A stretch of 64,000 nt of DNA from Methylobacter sp. GTDB taxonomy: Bacteria > Pseudomonadota > Gammaproteobacteria > Methylococcales > Methylomonadaceae. The DNA is taken from positions 47,797 through 111,796 of the forward strand of contig JAUYMY010000017.1 of NCBI GenBank assembly GCA_030699385.1, written 5' to 3'. Under the pieces are notes generated by a model that saw nothing but the letters and a program-made list of their open reading frames with translations, had not been told where the DNA came from and searched no databases. Shown one piece after another: positions 53,265 to 62,817 of the stretch. The translations under genes were made by a program, and so were the position numbers. Within the stretch, counting starts at the first letter, position 1. Each line of letters starts with the position of its first letter.

Positions 53265-53804
53265 TTAGTCCTTGCAGGCGTAAATGCCCGGTGCGTTGCG
53301 TAAATAGCCTTTGTAGTCCATGCCGTAGCCGAACAAATAGCGGTTTTCTACGGTCAGGCCGATAAAGTCGGCGCTGATGGGTTTTTCATGATCGAGAATC
53401 TTGTCCACCAATACCGCGCTGTAGACGGCTGCTGCGCCTTGTTCGCGGCAATAGTCGCAGATGGCTTGCAGGGTAATGCCTTCATCGAGGATGTCATCAA
53501 CAACCAAAACCGTACGGCCGTTAAGCGGCGTTTGCGGTTTAAGCAGCCAGTCGATGCTGCCGCCCGAAGTCTGGTTTTGATAGCGGCTGGCGTTGATTGA
53601 ATCTATGGTCAGCGGCATGGTCAAGCGGGTCAGCAGTTTGCCGAAAGTCGGGATGCCGCCGTTTAGAACGCAAAGTAACAGTGGGTTGCATTCAGCCAAT
53701 GCGCTATTGATGTGCTGAGCCATGTTATCGATGGCGACTTCCACTTCTTGTTCGCTGTGCAGTAAATCGGCGCTGGCCTGGACGTGTTTGATTTCTTCAA
53801 GCAT
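53265..53804 (-). CDS. hpt: Hypoxanthine-guanine phosphoribosyltransferase
   Basis: The enzyme salvages hypoxanthine or guanine with PRPP. The PRPP loop is VLVVDDILDEGITL, and CVLNGGIPTFGKLL and ENRYLFGYGMDYKGYLR are typical of this class. At 179 residues it has normal length. Its end is 3 nt from the MTI phosphorylase gene and its start overlaps nagZ by 8 nt. Placing it next to MTI phosphorylase makes chemical sense: that enzyme releases hypoxanthine, which this one reuses. Confidence 0.9.
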   Translation of the reverse strand: MLEEIKHVQASADLLHSEQEVEVAIDNMAQHINSALAECNPLLLCVLNGGIPTFGKLLTRLTMPLTIDSINASRYQNQTSGGSIDWLLKPQTPLNGRTVLVVDDILDEGITLQAICDYCREQGAAAVYSAVLVDKILDHEKPISADFIGLTVENRYLFGYGMDYKGYLRNAPGIYACKD

Positions 53805-54813
53805 GGTGATAAGTTTGGTTAATGAGGGTTGATAAGTGTTGCCATTTTTCGCTGTTCATCAGCTGCTCGCGGTTTAGCTGCGGCTGGCCTTGCATACGCT
53901 GAAGGCGCTGTTCTCGGATAGGATCATGCGTAACCGGCAAGGCTTCAAGCACCCGCTCGGCGGCGGCCGGATTGTTGCACACCAAAATCATATCGCAACC
54001 GGCATGTTGCGCAAGGCGGGCGCGCTCCGGAAAATCACCGACTGAGGCCGCGCCTTCCATGCTCAAATCGTCGCTGAACACGGTGCCGTTAAAATTCAAT
54101 TCTTTGCGCAGAATTTCTTGTATCCAGAACGGCGAAAAACCGGCCGGATTCGGGTCGATGCGGGGATAAACAACATGCGCCGGCATGATGCCTTCTAGCC
54201 CTTCTGCGATCAGTTGTTTAAACGGCAATAGGTCTTTTGCCCTGATTTCGTCTAAATCCCGTTCGTCTATCGGTAAGGTCAAATGCGAATCCAGAGCCAC
54301 TGCGCCATGTCCCGGAAAATGCTTGCCGGTTGCGGCCATGCCAGCCTCATTCATGCCTTTTCTGAATGAACTGGAAAGACGCGTTGCCAGCGCCGGATCG
54401 GTTGAAAACGAGCGGTCGCCGATGATTTCGCTAACGCCGCAATCAATATCCAGCACCGGCGCAAAGCTAAAATCGACGCCGACCGCCAGCAGTTCGGCGG
54501 CCATTAGCCAGCCTGCGGGTTCTGCCAATTCCGGCGTTTGCGCATAGCTTGATGCCGGCGGCAGGCGGGTGAAGCCTTGCAAAAAGCGTTGTACTCTGCC
54601 GCCTTCCTGATCGACTGCAATCAGCAGATCGCCATTGCGCGCCGCACGGATGCAGCTAATCAGCTCGGTGACTTGTTCGGGATTTTGATAATTGCGCGAA
54701 AAAAGAATTACCGCTCCGGTGTTGGGATGGTTTAGTTTTTCTTTTTCATCTTGTGCCAGGGTTAAGCCTGCGACATCGAGCATGATTGGGCCGATGGGAA
54801 GTTTTGTCGTCAT
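53797..54813 (-). CDS. nagZ: Beta-N-acetylhexosaminidase NagZ
   Basis: NagZ (glycoside hydrolase family 3) removes GlcNAc from muropeptides in cytosolic cell-wall recycling. The family motif KHFPGHGAVALDSHLTLP carries the catalytic His loop, and FSDDLSMEGAA carries the nucleophile aspartate. LIAVDQEGGRVQRF and FAPVLDIDCG are also typical. It begins the operon. No ampG or ampD is nearby. Confidence 0.94.
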   Translation of the reverse strand: MTTKLPIGPIMLDVAGLTLAQDEKEKLNHPNTGAVILFSRNYQNPEQVTELISCIRAARNGDLLIAVDQEGGRVQRFLQGFTRLPPASSYAQTPELAEPAGWLMAAELLAVGVDFSFAPVLDIDCGVSEIIGDRSFSTDPALATRLSSSFRKGMNEAGMAATGKHFPGHGAVALDSHLTLPIDERDLDEIRAKDLLPFKQLIAEGLEGIMPAHVVYPRIDPNPAGFSPFWIQEILRKELNFNGTVFSDDLSMEGAASVGDFPERARLAQHAGCDMILVCNNPAAAERVLEALPVTHDPIREQRLQRMQGQPQLNREQLMNSEKWQHLSTLINQTYHHA

Positions 54814-54898
54814 TACCTTGTTATTATTGAGTGTCGTTTTAAAATTGATGGGCTTCGCCTATACTAGAAAATTATTTTTTAATCATGCGGAGCTTGTT

Positions 54899-55300
54899 AT
54901 GCGTTTATTAGTAGTACTGTTAAGTTTTTTGCTTATGTCTGTTGCGGTTGCCAAAGATGAAGAGGCTGGGCCCGTTATAGAATATCTGGAAATGACTCCT
55001 AAGTTTACCGTTAATTTGGCGGAACCGAAAAGATTCTTGCTGATTAATGTGCAATTATTGGCTGAAGGTGCTGAAGCGATTGCTGCGATAAAAAAACACA
55101 TGCCGGCGTTAAGGCATGAGCTGGTGATGCTGTACAGCGGCAGACCGTCTGCGGACTTGCAAACCACAGAACAGCGTGAAGCATTGCGGCAAGAAACCAC
55201 GACGATTATCCGAGCGACACTGGAAAAAATGGAAGGCAAGAAAGCAGCGGCGACTAAAGGTTTTCAAGAAGCTTATTTCACTGAGTTTTTAGTTGATTGA
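54899..55300 (+). CDS. FliL-like protein
   Basis: The 133-residue protein has a signal peptide or N-terminal anchor (MRLLVVLLSFLLMSVAVA) and then a FliL-type domain (YLEMTPKFTVNL, KRFLLINVQLLAEG, LRHELVMLYSGRPSADLQT). FliL supports the flagellar motor in the periplasm, but genuine fliL lies in flagellar operons; stand-alone FliL-like genes like this one are of unknown role. CGGAG lies 7 nt before the ATG at 54899. The longer open frame upstream overlaps nagZ and is not used. Confidence 0.78.
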   Translation: MRLLVVLLSFLLMSVAVAKDEEAGPVIEYLEMTPKFTVNLAEPKRFLLINVQLLAEGAEAIAAIKKHMPALRHELVMLYSGRPSADLQTTEQREALRQETTTIIRATLEKMEGKKAAATKGFQEAYFTEFLVD

Positions 55301-55702
55301 TTTTAACCGGTCTTTAACACGGGCTACATGCTCCGCAATTTGCTGGTCTGTGTAGGGTTTGGTAGCGAATTTGCCCCAGACCGGCGCAGGCCAAGCTATA
55401 TCGTCCCGATAGCGGACGATATGATGGATATGCAGCTGCGGAACTAAATTACCGATAGCCGCAATATTCATTTTATCCGCGTTATAAAGTGCGGCCAGAT
55501 GTTCGGCAAGATAGCTCGATTCCTCGGTCAATAATTCGCGTTCTGCTTTATTTAGTTGGTAAATCTCCTGCACATCCGCCCGTTCCGGCACCAAGACAAA
55601 CCACGGGTACTGGCTGTCATTCATCATTAATAACCGGCATAAATCAAAGCGGCCAATAGCAATGCAATCCTGCTCCAGTCGCGGGTTTAGCTGAAATATC
55701 AT
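55289..55702 (-). CDS. HIT-family protein
   Basis: A small nucleotide hydrolase-like protein of the histidine triad family, with HIHHIVRYR as the HxHxH-type motif near residue 91 and FVLVPERADVQEIYQL earlier. Members hydrolyse nucleoside phosphoramidates or dinucleoside polyphosphates. At 137 residues it is complete. Its 3' end overlaps the convergent FliL-like gene by 12 nt. The substrate is unknown. Confidence 0.85.
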   Translation of the reverse strand: MIFQLNPRLEQDCIAIGRFDLCRLLMMNDSQYPWFVLVPERADVQEIYQLNKAERELLTEESSYLAEHLAALYNADKMNIAAIGNLVPQLHIHHIVRYRDDIAWPAPVWGKFATKPYTDQQIAEHVARVKDRLKSIN

Positions 55703-55809
55703 GGTATTATCCCTCCAAAAAAATTAAAACCAATGCTTGAAAATAGCAGGCTAATCAGTTTAACTTAACAACTGAACTGAGAATATAACAATAATAAGAG
55801 GATGGTTTT

Positions 55810-56871
55810 ATGTCTGTCACAACCCTTTCAGATCAAACACTTTCACTGCAAGATAGAGCCGATGACAGGCAGCTGAAGGTGTCGTTTCGGCTGTTGTTGG
55901 GCTTGTATTCAATCATTCCTTTGTGTGTGTTGTTGCAATTAGCCGACACCTGGTTTTGGCAGGGCGTTTTGCAGCAAAATTTGCCCAGCAGCCCAAAGCA
56001 GTTTTTAGTATTCCAGATTCTTTTTGGCACGCCGCATATCATTGCCAGCTCGATTTTACTGGCCAGTAGTACCGAGTATTTGAACCTGTATAAGCTGAAA
56101 CTCATCGCGATGACAGTGGCGATTATGTTGGTTTTTGGTGTCGGCAGTTTGTTCATTTCTTATCGGGCGCTTTATGTCACGGTGGCCACCTGGACTGTCT
56201 ATCATGTAATAAAACAGCAATGGGGCGTGGGGCGCGGCGTGTATCGGCTGCCTGATTGGGCTTTTCACCTGTTATTGTGGCTGAGTGTGGCGGCGGGATT
56301 TTTTGTTTATATCGGCATCTTCCTTAAAAACAGCCTGGAAGTGCAGCAATTGGAGTTGATCAAGCTGATTGCCGGCGGTTTATGCGCAGCGCTGATTTGC
56401 AGCGCATTGTTATGTCAACGCTATGCGACCACGGCTGTCGGCAAGTGGTTTTTATGGTCTAACGTGATGCTGGTATTGAGCAGTTTTTATCTGTTCGTAC
56501 AGCAGTATTATTTTCTCGCGATTTTGGTGCCGCGACTGGTGCATGATGCGACTGCCTATATTTTCTATGTGGTGCATGATTACAACAAGCACCGGCTGCA
56601 ACCGCAAAACTTTATCTATCGCTATGCGGCGCGTTGCCGTGTGCCGGTTTTTATCGTATTGCCGGCGGTTTCATTTTTGCTGGCCTTTGTGCTGCAATCT
56701 TACGGGGATGGCGCGGTTAATGTAGCCGCCAATTTCCTGTTTGGTGTAGAGATTAATAAGGCGATTAGCTTGGGATTACTCGGTTATCTGGCGCTGATGC
56801 ATTATTACACCGAAGCGTTTACCTGGAAGCAGGGTTCGCCTTGCCGGCGTTTTATTGCGTTTTCTAAATAA
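55810..56871 (+). CDS. Multi-span membrane protein with conserved histidine motifs
   Basis: I do not recognise a named family. The 353-residue protein has about eight to nine membrane segments. Histidines are placed in or near these segments in striking motifs: FGTPHIIAS (about 76), TVYHVIKQQWGVGRG (about 132), LVHDATAYIFYVVHDYNKH (about 244-262) and LMHYYTEAFTWK (about 334). Such a pattern suggests a membrane-embedded metal site, as in fatty-acid desaturases or carotenoid-cleaving Brp/Blh proteins, though the exact boxes do not match those. AGAGGATGG surrounds the start region. It is followed within 2 nt by a GTGGGAGCGG palindrome. Confidence 0.72.
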   Translation: MSVTTLSDQTLSLQDRADDRQLKVSFRLLLGLYSIIPLCVLLQLADTWFWQGVLQQNLPSSPKQFLVFQILFGTPHIIASSILLASSTEYLNLYKLKLIAMTVAIMLVFGVGSLFISYRALYVTVATWTVYHVIKQQWGVGRGVYRLPDWAFHLLLWLSVAAGFFVYIGIFLKNSLEVQQLELIKLIAGGLCAALICSALLCQRYATTAVGKWFLWSNVMLVLSSFYLFVQQYYFLAILVPRLVHDATAYIFYVVHDYNKHRLQPQNFIYRYAARCRVPVFIVLPAVSFLLAFVLQSYGDGAVNVAANFLFGVEINKAISLGLLGYLALMHYYTEAFTWKQGSPCRRFIAFSK

Positions 56872-56872
56872 G

Positions 56873-56938
56873 TTGTGGGAGCGGCCACCCGGCCGCGAAT
56901 AGCACACGATTGTTCGCGGCCGGTGACCGCTCCCACAA
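56873..56938. repeat. GTGGGAGCGG palindrome, copy B
   Basis: TTGTGGGAGCGGCCACCCGG then CCGCGAATA faces TGTTCGCGGCCGGTGACCGC TCCCACAA across a short loop. It begins directly after the stop codon of the membrane protein gene and could serve as its transcript end. Confidence 0.88.
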
Positions 56939-57014
56939 TTTTATCCATTTGTACGCGCTCCCAAATATATATCACGATGAGTGATCATCAATACATATTC
57001 GGTCCAGGAAATTC

Positions 57015-59603
57015 TTAGACCATGTTTTTCAGTTGATAAAGTAAGTCCAAAGCCTGCCTCGGGCTGAGTTCATCCGGGTTCATGTCTTCCAGCAAAACCA
57101 CCGCCGGATGGCATTCTTTTGATGAAAACAAATCCAGCTGATTAACGCCGCTTTCCGCCTGCTGTTCGCTATAAGCATGGTCTTCCAAATGGCGCAATTT
57201 GGCTTTGGCTTTATCGATCACCGAACGCGGTACACCGGCTAATGACGCCACCTGCAAGCCGTAACTTTGGCTGGCTGGGCCGTCTTTAACCGCGTGTAAA
57301 AAAATGATTTTATCGCCGTGTTCCACTGCATCCAAATGCACGTTTGCGATGGTTTTTTGCTCATCAGGCAATGTGGTCAACTCAAAATAATGTGTCGCAA
57401 ACAGCGTAAACGCCTGGGTTTGTTTGGCTAGATGATCGGCGCAAGCCCAAGCCAATGACAGGCCGTCAAAAGTGCTGGTGCCGCGTCCGATTTCGTCCAT
57501 TAAAATCAGGCTTTTTGAAGTCGCGTTATGCAGGATATTGGCGGTTTCCGACATTTCCACCATAAACGTGGAACGCCCGCTGGACAGGTCGTCCGATGCG
57601 CCGATACGGGTAAAAATCTTGTCGATAGGCCCGCAGGTCAATGTTTTGGCCGGGACGTAACAGCCTATATGAGCGATCAATACAATCAGCGCGGCTTGGC
57701 GCATATAAGTTGATTTACCGCCCATGTTCGGGCCGGTAATCACCAACATCCGGCGCTGGCTGGAAAATGACAAGTCATTGGGCACGAACGGGATATCCGA
57801 AACTTGTTCGACGACCAAATGCCGCCCGGCTTCAATGGTAATGCCGGGTTTGTCGGCCAGCGTCGGTTGCGCCAGATTTAAGGTCTCGGCGCGCTCGGCA
57901 AAATTGACCAGCACATCCAGCTCGGCCAGCGCGGCGGCGCAGTGCTGCAACGGGATTAACGACGCACCGATAATGCCCAGAAGTTCCTCGTACAAGGCTT
58001 TTTCAAACGACAGCGATTTGCCTTTGGCGCTGAGCACCTTGTCTTCAAACGATTTTAATTCCTCGGTGATGTAACGTTCCGCGCCTTTTAAGGTCTGTTT
58101 GCGGGTGTAATGCGCCGGAACTTTTTGCGCGTGCAAGTTGGAAATTTCAATGTAATAACCATGCACACGGTTGTAATTGACCTTTAAGGTGCTGATGCCG
58201 GTCGCCGCTTTTTCGCGGTTTTCCATATCAATCAGGAATTGGTCTGCGTTCTGGCTCAAGTTACGCAACTCGTCCAATTCAGCATGATAGCCCGGCGCAA
58301 TCACGCCGCCGTCGCGGATCAGCACCGGCGGGTTGTCAATGATGGCGCTTTGCAGCAGCTGTAACAACTCAGGCTGTTCGCCGATTTGTTCGCATAAAGC
58401 GCTAAGCTGCGGATTATCGCCGCCGGACAATGTTTGTTGCAGCGCAGGCAGCACCGCCAGCGTATTGCGCAACACCAGCAAATCGCGGGGCCGTGCCGAT
58501 TTTAATGCGATGCGCGAGCTGATCCGTTCAATATCGCCGACTTGGCGTAAATGGTTTTGAATATCGCGGTACAGCAAGACATTCAGCAAAGTATCGATAC
58601 AGGCATAACGGTTGTTCAAAATGCCATGATCGCGCAGCGGCCGGTTAATCCAGCGCCGCAAACAGCGGCTGCCCATTGCGGTGGCGGTCTTGTCCAGCAC
58701 GCCGAACAGCGTGTATTGCAGCTGGCCGGATGGATGAAAATCCAGTTCCAGATTACGGCGGCTGGCGGCATCCAGCAAAATACTGTCATCGCTGCTTTCG
58801 GTACGGATGCCTTGGATATGCGGCAAAGCGCTTTGCTGGGTGTCTTTGACATATTGCAGCAAAGCGCCGGCAGCGGCAATCGCAGCGGCCATGTTCTCGC
58901 AGCCGTAGCCTTTTAAATCCAGCGTGTTAAATTGCTTCAATACCAGCTGTCTGGCGCTTTCCGCGTCAAAATGCCAGGGCGGCCTGCGGCACAAACCGCC
59001 GCGCTGCTTTAAACTGGCAGGCAGCGGCCAGTCTTCGCCAAACAGCAATTCGGCTGGATTCAGGCGGCCGATTTCGCTTAATAATTGATCTATCGATTCA
59101 ACCTGTTGCAACACAAAACGGCCGCTGGTTAAATCCAGGCTGGCGATGCCGTGTTGCGAGTTTGGAAACGAGCACACAGCAACCAGCAGATTATCCTTGC
59201 GGTCTTCCAGCAAGGCTTCATCGGTGACGGTGCCGGGCGTGACAATGCGCACCACCTTGCGTTCAACCGGGCCTTTCGAGGTTGCCGGATCGCCGATTTG
59301 CTCGCAGATTGCGATGGATTCGCCGTGTTTTAACAGCTTGGCCAAATAGCCTTCAGCCGAGTGATAAGGGATGCCCGCCATAGGAATAGGCAGCCCGCCC
59401 GATTGCCCCCGGCTGGTCAGTGTAATATCCAGCAGTTGCGCCGCTTTTTTGGCGTCATCGAAAAACAGTTCGTAAAAATCCCCCATGCGGTAGAACAACA
59501 AGGTGTCAGGATGATCGGCTTTGATGCGCATAAATTGCTGCATCATCGGCGTGTGTTTCATGGTCTCGACTGGGTTAGCGTCTTGATTTTTCTGGGGAAT
59601 CAT
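57015..59603 (-). CDS. mutS: DNA mismatch repair protein MutS
   Basis: MutS recognises mismatches and starts repair. The mismatch-contact motif [15 protein letters not shown] (Phe-x-Glu) is near residue 38, and the ATPase has the Walker [14 protein letters not shown], Walker [17 protein letters not shown] and [11 protein letters not shown]. The full 862 residues are present. The frame is open to 59645, but that extension lies in AT-rich repeat-flanking DNA; ATG 59603 gives about the length seen in E. coli. No Shine-Dalgarno is obvious, and ATG 59561 is also possible. Confidence 0.95.
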   Translation of the reverse strand: MIPQKNQDANPVETMKHTPMMQQFMRIKADHPDTLLFYRMGDFYELFFDDAKKAAQLLDITLTSRGQSGGLPIPMAGIPYHSAEGYLAKLLKHGESIAICEQIGDPATSKGPVERKVVRIVTPGTVTDEALLEDRKDNLLVAVCSFPNSQHGIASLDLTSGRFVLQQVESIDQLLSEIGRLNPAELLFGEDWPLPASLKQRGGLCRRPPWHFDAESARQLVLKQFNTLDLKGYGCENMAAAIAAAGALLQYVKDTQQSALPHIQGIRTESSDDSILLDAASRRNLELDFHPSGQLQYTLFGVLDKTATAMGSRCLRRWINRPLRDHGILNNRYACIDTLLNVLLYRDIQNHLRQVGDIERISSRIALKSARPRDLLVLRNTLAVLPALQQTLSGGDNPQLSALCEQIGEQPELLQLLQSAIIDNPPVLIRDGGVIAPGYHAELDELRNLSQNADQFLIDMENREKAATGISTLKVNYNRVHGYYIEISNLHAQKVPAHYTRKQTLKGAERYITEELKSFEDKVLSAKGKSLSFEKALYEELLGIIGASLIPLQHCAAALAELDVLVNFAERAETLNLAQPTLADKPGITIEAGRHLVVEQVSDIPFVPNDLSFSSQRRMLVITGPNMGGKSTYMRQAALIVLIAHIGCYVPAKTLTCGPIDKIFTRIGASDDLSSGRSTFMVEMSETANILHNATSKSLILMDEIGRGTSTFDGLSLAWACADHLAKQTQAFTLFATHYFELTTLPDEQKTIANVHLDAVEHGDKIIFLHAVKDGPASQSYGLQVASLAGVPRSVIDKAKAKLRHLEDHAYSEQQAESGVNQLDLFSSKECHPAVVLLEDMNPDELSPRQALDLLYQLKNMV

Positions 59604-59637
59604 TGTTAAGTAATTGAATAAAAATGACAGGTTAAGA

Positions 59638-59686
59638 ATTACCACGAAGGATGTAGTTTCGTACTCTCCGTGTCCTTCGTGGTAAT
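59638..59686. repeat. CACGAA-type palindrome between speA and mutS
   Basis: ATTACCACGAAGGA (59638-59651) and TCCTTCGTGGTAAT (59673-59686) form a 14-bp stem. It sits downstream of speA and upstream of mutS and may end speA transcription. Confidence 0.75.
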
Positions 59687-59706
59687 AATCATTAATCAGG
59701 AAGTGG

Positions 59707-61533
59707 CTATTTTTCCAAATAAGTATAAGAGGTCAATCCGGCAAGCAATTCTTGCTCGTAATCCTGCCGCTGTTGTTCGCTCAGGTTGCTGTTTGCCAGT
59801 TTTGTCCGGTAGGCGGTTTTCAGTTCTTCGCTGTTGATATGCACATAATCGAGCAAATCCGAGACATGTTCGCCTTCATGCAGGTCGTAAAAATGGTAGC
59901 CCTGGCCGTCGAGTTCGATGTTGATGGAATGGGTGTCGCCAAATAAATTATGCATGTCGCCCAATATTTCCTGATACGCGCCGAGCATAAAAAAGCCGAT
60001 CAGATACGGCTGCTCGTTGTCGATGTCATGAACCGGCAGGGTTTTTTCAATATTTTGCCCTTCAATATACTGGTCGATGCGGCCATCGGAATCGCAGGTT
60101 AAATCCTGTATCACCGCGCGGCGCGTCGGTTGTTCATCCAGCCTGTGTATCGGCATGATAGGGAAAATTTGGTCTATGCCCCAGACATCGGGCAAGGATT
60201 GGAACAAGGAAAAATTGCAAAACACTTTGTCGGCCAGTTTTTCATTCAGTTCCTGCAATATCGCGGCTTCGCTGTGATTATTAGGATTCAGTTTGGCCTG
60301 AAGCTGATGGCATAACAGCGCGTAATTATTTTCCGCTTCGGCTAGGCCTGTCATGCTCAATTTGTCCTGGGTAAATTGGGTTCGGGCTTCCGCTAAATTG
60401 AATTGCGCATCGTGATAATGCTCGACCAAGTTATGCGGCTCCGGCAGCGCTTGCAGCTCGCTGTGGTTGCTGTAGATGGCTTCAATATCGGTCACGTTGG
60501 TGATTAACACCGCATGATGCGCGGTTAGTGCGCGGCCCGATTCGGTGATGATGTCGGGCTGCGGCACTTGTTTTTCCGCGCAAATATCGGCAAAACTGCG
60601 CACGATATTCTGGGCGTATTCATCCAGGCTGTAATTGATCGAGGACTCACGCCGCGAATGGCTGCCGTCATAATCGACACCCAAGCCGCCGCCGGCATCG
60701 ACGACCTTGATTTTCGCGCCCAAACGGTGCAATTCAACATAAAATTGCCCGGCTTCTTTTAGTGCAATTTTGATGTCGTGGATATTGGCGATTTGCGAAC
60801 CCATGTGAAAATGCAGCAGTTTCAGCGTATCCAGCAAACCGGTTTGTTTGAGGCGGCCGATTAATTGCAGCAGTTCATGGGCATGTAGGCCGAATTTGGA
60901 TTTTTCGCCGCCGCTGTTTTGCCATTTTCCCGCGCTGATGCTGGACAACCTGACCCGAACGCCCAGTTGCGGGGTAATGTTAAGTTTCGCCGCTTCCTCG
61001 ATAATCAATTCCAGTTCCAGCGGCTTTTCAATGACCAGATACAGATTCAAGCCCATTTTCAGGCCGATCAGCGCCAGCCGGATATAAGCGCGGTCTTTGT
61101 AACCGTTGCAGACCACTACGCCGTTATTGGACAGCGCCATAATCGCCAGCAATTCCGGCTTGCTGCCGGCTTCCAGACCGATATGGTCGGCCGCCAAAAT
61201 GCCTTCCACCACCTTGCGCTGCTGGTTGACCTTAATCGGGTAAACCGGTGTGTAGCGGCCTTGATAGTCATTATTGGCACAGGCTTTGTCAAAGGCGCGC
61301 GACAGCTGGGTGACGCGGTCTTTTAAAATATCGGTAAAGCGCACCAGCACCGGCAACGACAGCTGTTTGTCGCCCAGCGATTGAGCGATTTCGTATAAAT
61401 CCAGCGCCACATCCTGATCGGAACTGGGTTTCACTGAAACATGGCCGTCGGCATTGATAGAAAAATAACCTTGCCCCCAGCTGTTTATGGCGTAGGTTTC
61501 GGCGGATTGCTCAATAGTCCAGGTTTTTTTCAC
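59707..61533 (-). CDS. speA: Biosynthetic arginine decarboxylase
   Basis: SpeA makes agmatine from arginine for putrescine synthesis. The PLP enzyme (alanine racemase fold) has [11 protein letters not shown] with the Schiff-base lysine, [35 protein letters not shown] and [12 protein letters not shown]. The C-terminal part includes [13 protein letters not shown]. It is somewhat shorter than the E. coli enzyme. The start is GTG at 61533 with GGAG 7 nt before. The MTI phosphorylase near 53 kb would recycle waste from later polyamine steps. Confidence 0.94.
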   Translation of the reverse strand: MKKTWTIEQSAETYAINSWGQGYFSINADGHVSVKPSSDQDVALDLYEIAQSLGDKQLSLPVLVRFTDILKDRVTQLSRAFDKACANNDYQGRYTPVYPIKVNQQRKVVEGILAADHIGLEAGSKPELLAIMALSNNGVVVCNGYKDRAYIRLALIGLKMGLNLYLVIEKPLELELIIEEAAKLNITPQLGVRVRLSSISAGKWQNSGGEKSKFGLHAHELLQLIGRLKQTGLLDTLKLLHFHMGSQIANIHDIKIALKEAGQFYVELHRLGAKIKVVDAGGGLGVDYDGSHSRRESSINYSLDEYAQNIVRSFADICAEKQVPQPDIITESGRALTAHHAVLITNVTDIEAIYSNHSELQALPEPHNLVEHYHDAQFNLAEARTQFTQDKLSMTGLAEAENNYALLCHQLQAKLNPNNHSEAAILQELNEKLADKVFCNFSLFQSLPDVWGIDQIFPIMPIHRLDEQPTRRAVIQDLTCDSDGRIDQYIEGQNIEKTLPVHDIDNEQPYLIGFFMLGAYQEILGDMHNLFGDTHSINIELDGQGYHFYDLHEGEHVSDLLDYVHINSEELKTAYRTKLANSNLSEQQRQDYEQELLAGLTSYTYLEK

Positions 61534-61701
61534 TGTTTATCTCCATTTGGGTAGATGTTCTTGCTATTGTTGTCATGTCCCACAAGCAAGCGGGGAATGC
61601 TTTTGGTGTATCAGATTTTCTGAATATTGGGTGATAGTTTACAATACCCGGCTGAAAATTCGGCCCTAAAACGGGGTCTTAAGAGATTAAATTTAAATGA
61701 C

Positions 61702-62637
61702 ATGAAAAAATTAAAATGCGCTGTTATCGGTACCGGCTATTTGGGCAAGTTTCATGCAGAAAAATATGCGTCGCTGCCGGATTGTGAACTGGTCGCCGTA
61801 GTTGACATTAATGAGGCGGCGGCTAAAGACGTCGCCGAAAAACACGGCGCAGTCGCCTTGACCGACTACCAATCTTTATTAGGCGAAGTCGATGCGGTCA
61901 GTATCGTGGTGCCGACGACGCTGCATCATCAGGTATCGCGGGATTTTCTTAATGCCGGGGCGCATGTGTTGGTTGAAAAACCGATTACGGTGACGGTGGC
62001 GGAAGCCGATGAATTGATTGCGATTGCTAAGGCAAAAAACTTGATTTTGCAGGTCGGGCATTTGGAGCGCTTTAATCCGGCGGTGTTGGGTTTGGACAAG
62101 GAAGAAAAACCGCTGTTTATCGAGTCGCATCGCTTGTCGCCGTTTAATCCGCGCGCCAATGATGTCAGCGTGGTGCTGGATTTGATGATCCACGACATTG
62201 ATATTATTTTGGCGCTGGTCGATTCCGAAGTGGAACGCATCGACGCCAGCGGCACGGCGGTGTTGACGCAAGGCACCGATATTGCCAATGCCCGTTTGTT
62301 GTTCAAAAACGGTTGCGTGGCCAATGTCACCGCCAGCCGTATCAGCATGAAGATGGAACGAAAAATGCGCATGTTCAGGCCGTGTTCTTACGTCTCGGTC
62401 GATTTTCAAAACCGTGTTTTAACCAAGCATCGCACCGGCAAAGGGGAAATGTTCCCCGGCATTCCCGAGATAGAAACCGAAGAATCGGTGTTTGAAAGCG
62501 GCGATGCGTTGCTGGAAGAAATCAAACATTTCGTCAACTGTATCCATACCGGCGACAACCCTTTGGTGTCGGGTGTTGCGGGAAGACGGGCGCTGGAAAC
62601 CGCGATAGCGATTACCCGGTTATTGGGCGATAAATAA
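61702..62637 (+). CDS. Gfo/Idh/MocA-family sugar oxidoreductase (GnnA-like)
   Basis: The Rossmann N-terminus (AVIGTGYLGKFHAEKY) binds NAD. EKPITVTVAEADEL and GHLERFNPAV are family motifs, and VLDLMIHDIDII matches oxidoreductases that act on UDP-sugars. With the aminotransferase gene downstream it resembles GnnA, which oxidises UDP-GlcNAc at C3 so that GnnB can aminate it, giving lipid A with amide-linked acyl chains. The ATG at 61702 gives the normal N-terminus; the open frame extends upstream to 61627. No lpx gene is in view, so the role is inferred. Confidence 0.8.
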   Translation: MKKLKCAVIGTGYLGKFHAEKYASLPDCELVAVVDINEAAAKDVAEKHGAVALTDYQSLLGEVDAVSIVVPTTLHHQVSRDFLNAGAHVLVEKPITVTVAEADELIAIAKAKNLILQVGHLERFNPAVLGLDKEEKPLFIESHRLSPFNPRANDVSVVLDLMIHDIDIILALVDSEVERIDASGTAVLTQGTDIANARLLFKNGCVANVTASRISMKMERKMRMFRPCSYVSVDFQNRVLTKHRTGKGEMFPGIPEIETEESVFESGDALLEEIKHFVNCIHTGDNPLVSGVAGRRALETAIAITRLLGDK

Positions 62638-62671
62638 CCCATTATAAATTTCTGTAACATGCTTCAACAGC

Positions 62672-62776
62672 CGGACGGGGCATGTTGCCCCGTCCGAAAC
62701 GTTTTGATCTGGCTTGAACAGCCGTTTGGTTCGGGGCTGGCGAAAACGTTAGGGACGGGGTTGCAAACCCCATCCC
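62672..62776. repeat. Pair of GC-rich hairpins before the aminotransferase gene
   Basis: CGGACGGGGC-ATGTT-GCCCCGTCCG (62672-62696) is a perfect 10-bp hairpin. GGGACGGGGTT-GCA-AACCCCATCCC (62752-62776) is a second with one mismatch. AACGTTTT (62698-62705) and AAAACGTT (62743-62750) pair between them, so the whole could fold as a cruciform. Confidence 0.65.
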
Positions 62777-62817
62777 GCTTGAGCACAATCAATCGATAAA
62801 CATAAAGGCAATACAAC

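Noticed and set aside
54692..54898. Long N-terminal extension of the FliL-like protein into nagZ
   Set aside because: The ATG at 54899 has a good ribosome site and yields a signal peptide; the extension overlaps nagZ on the opposite strand.
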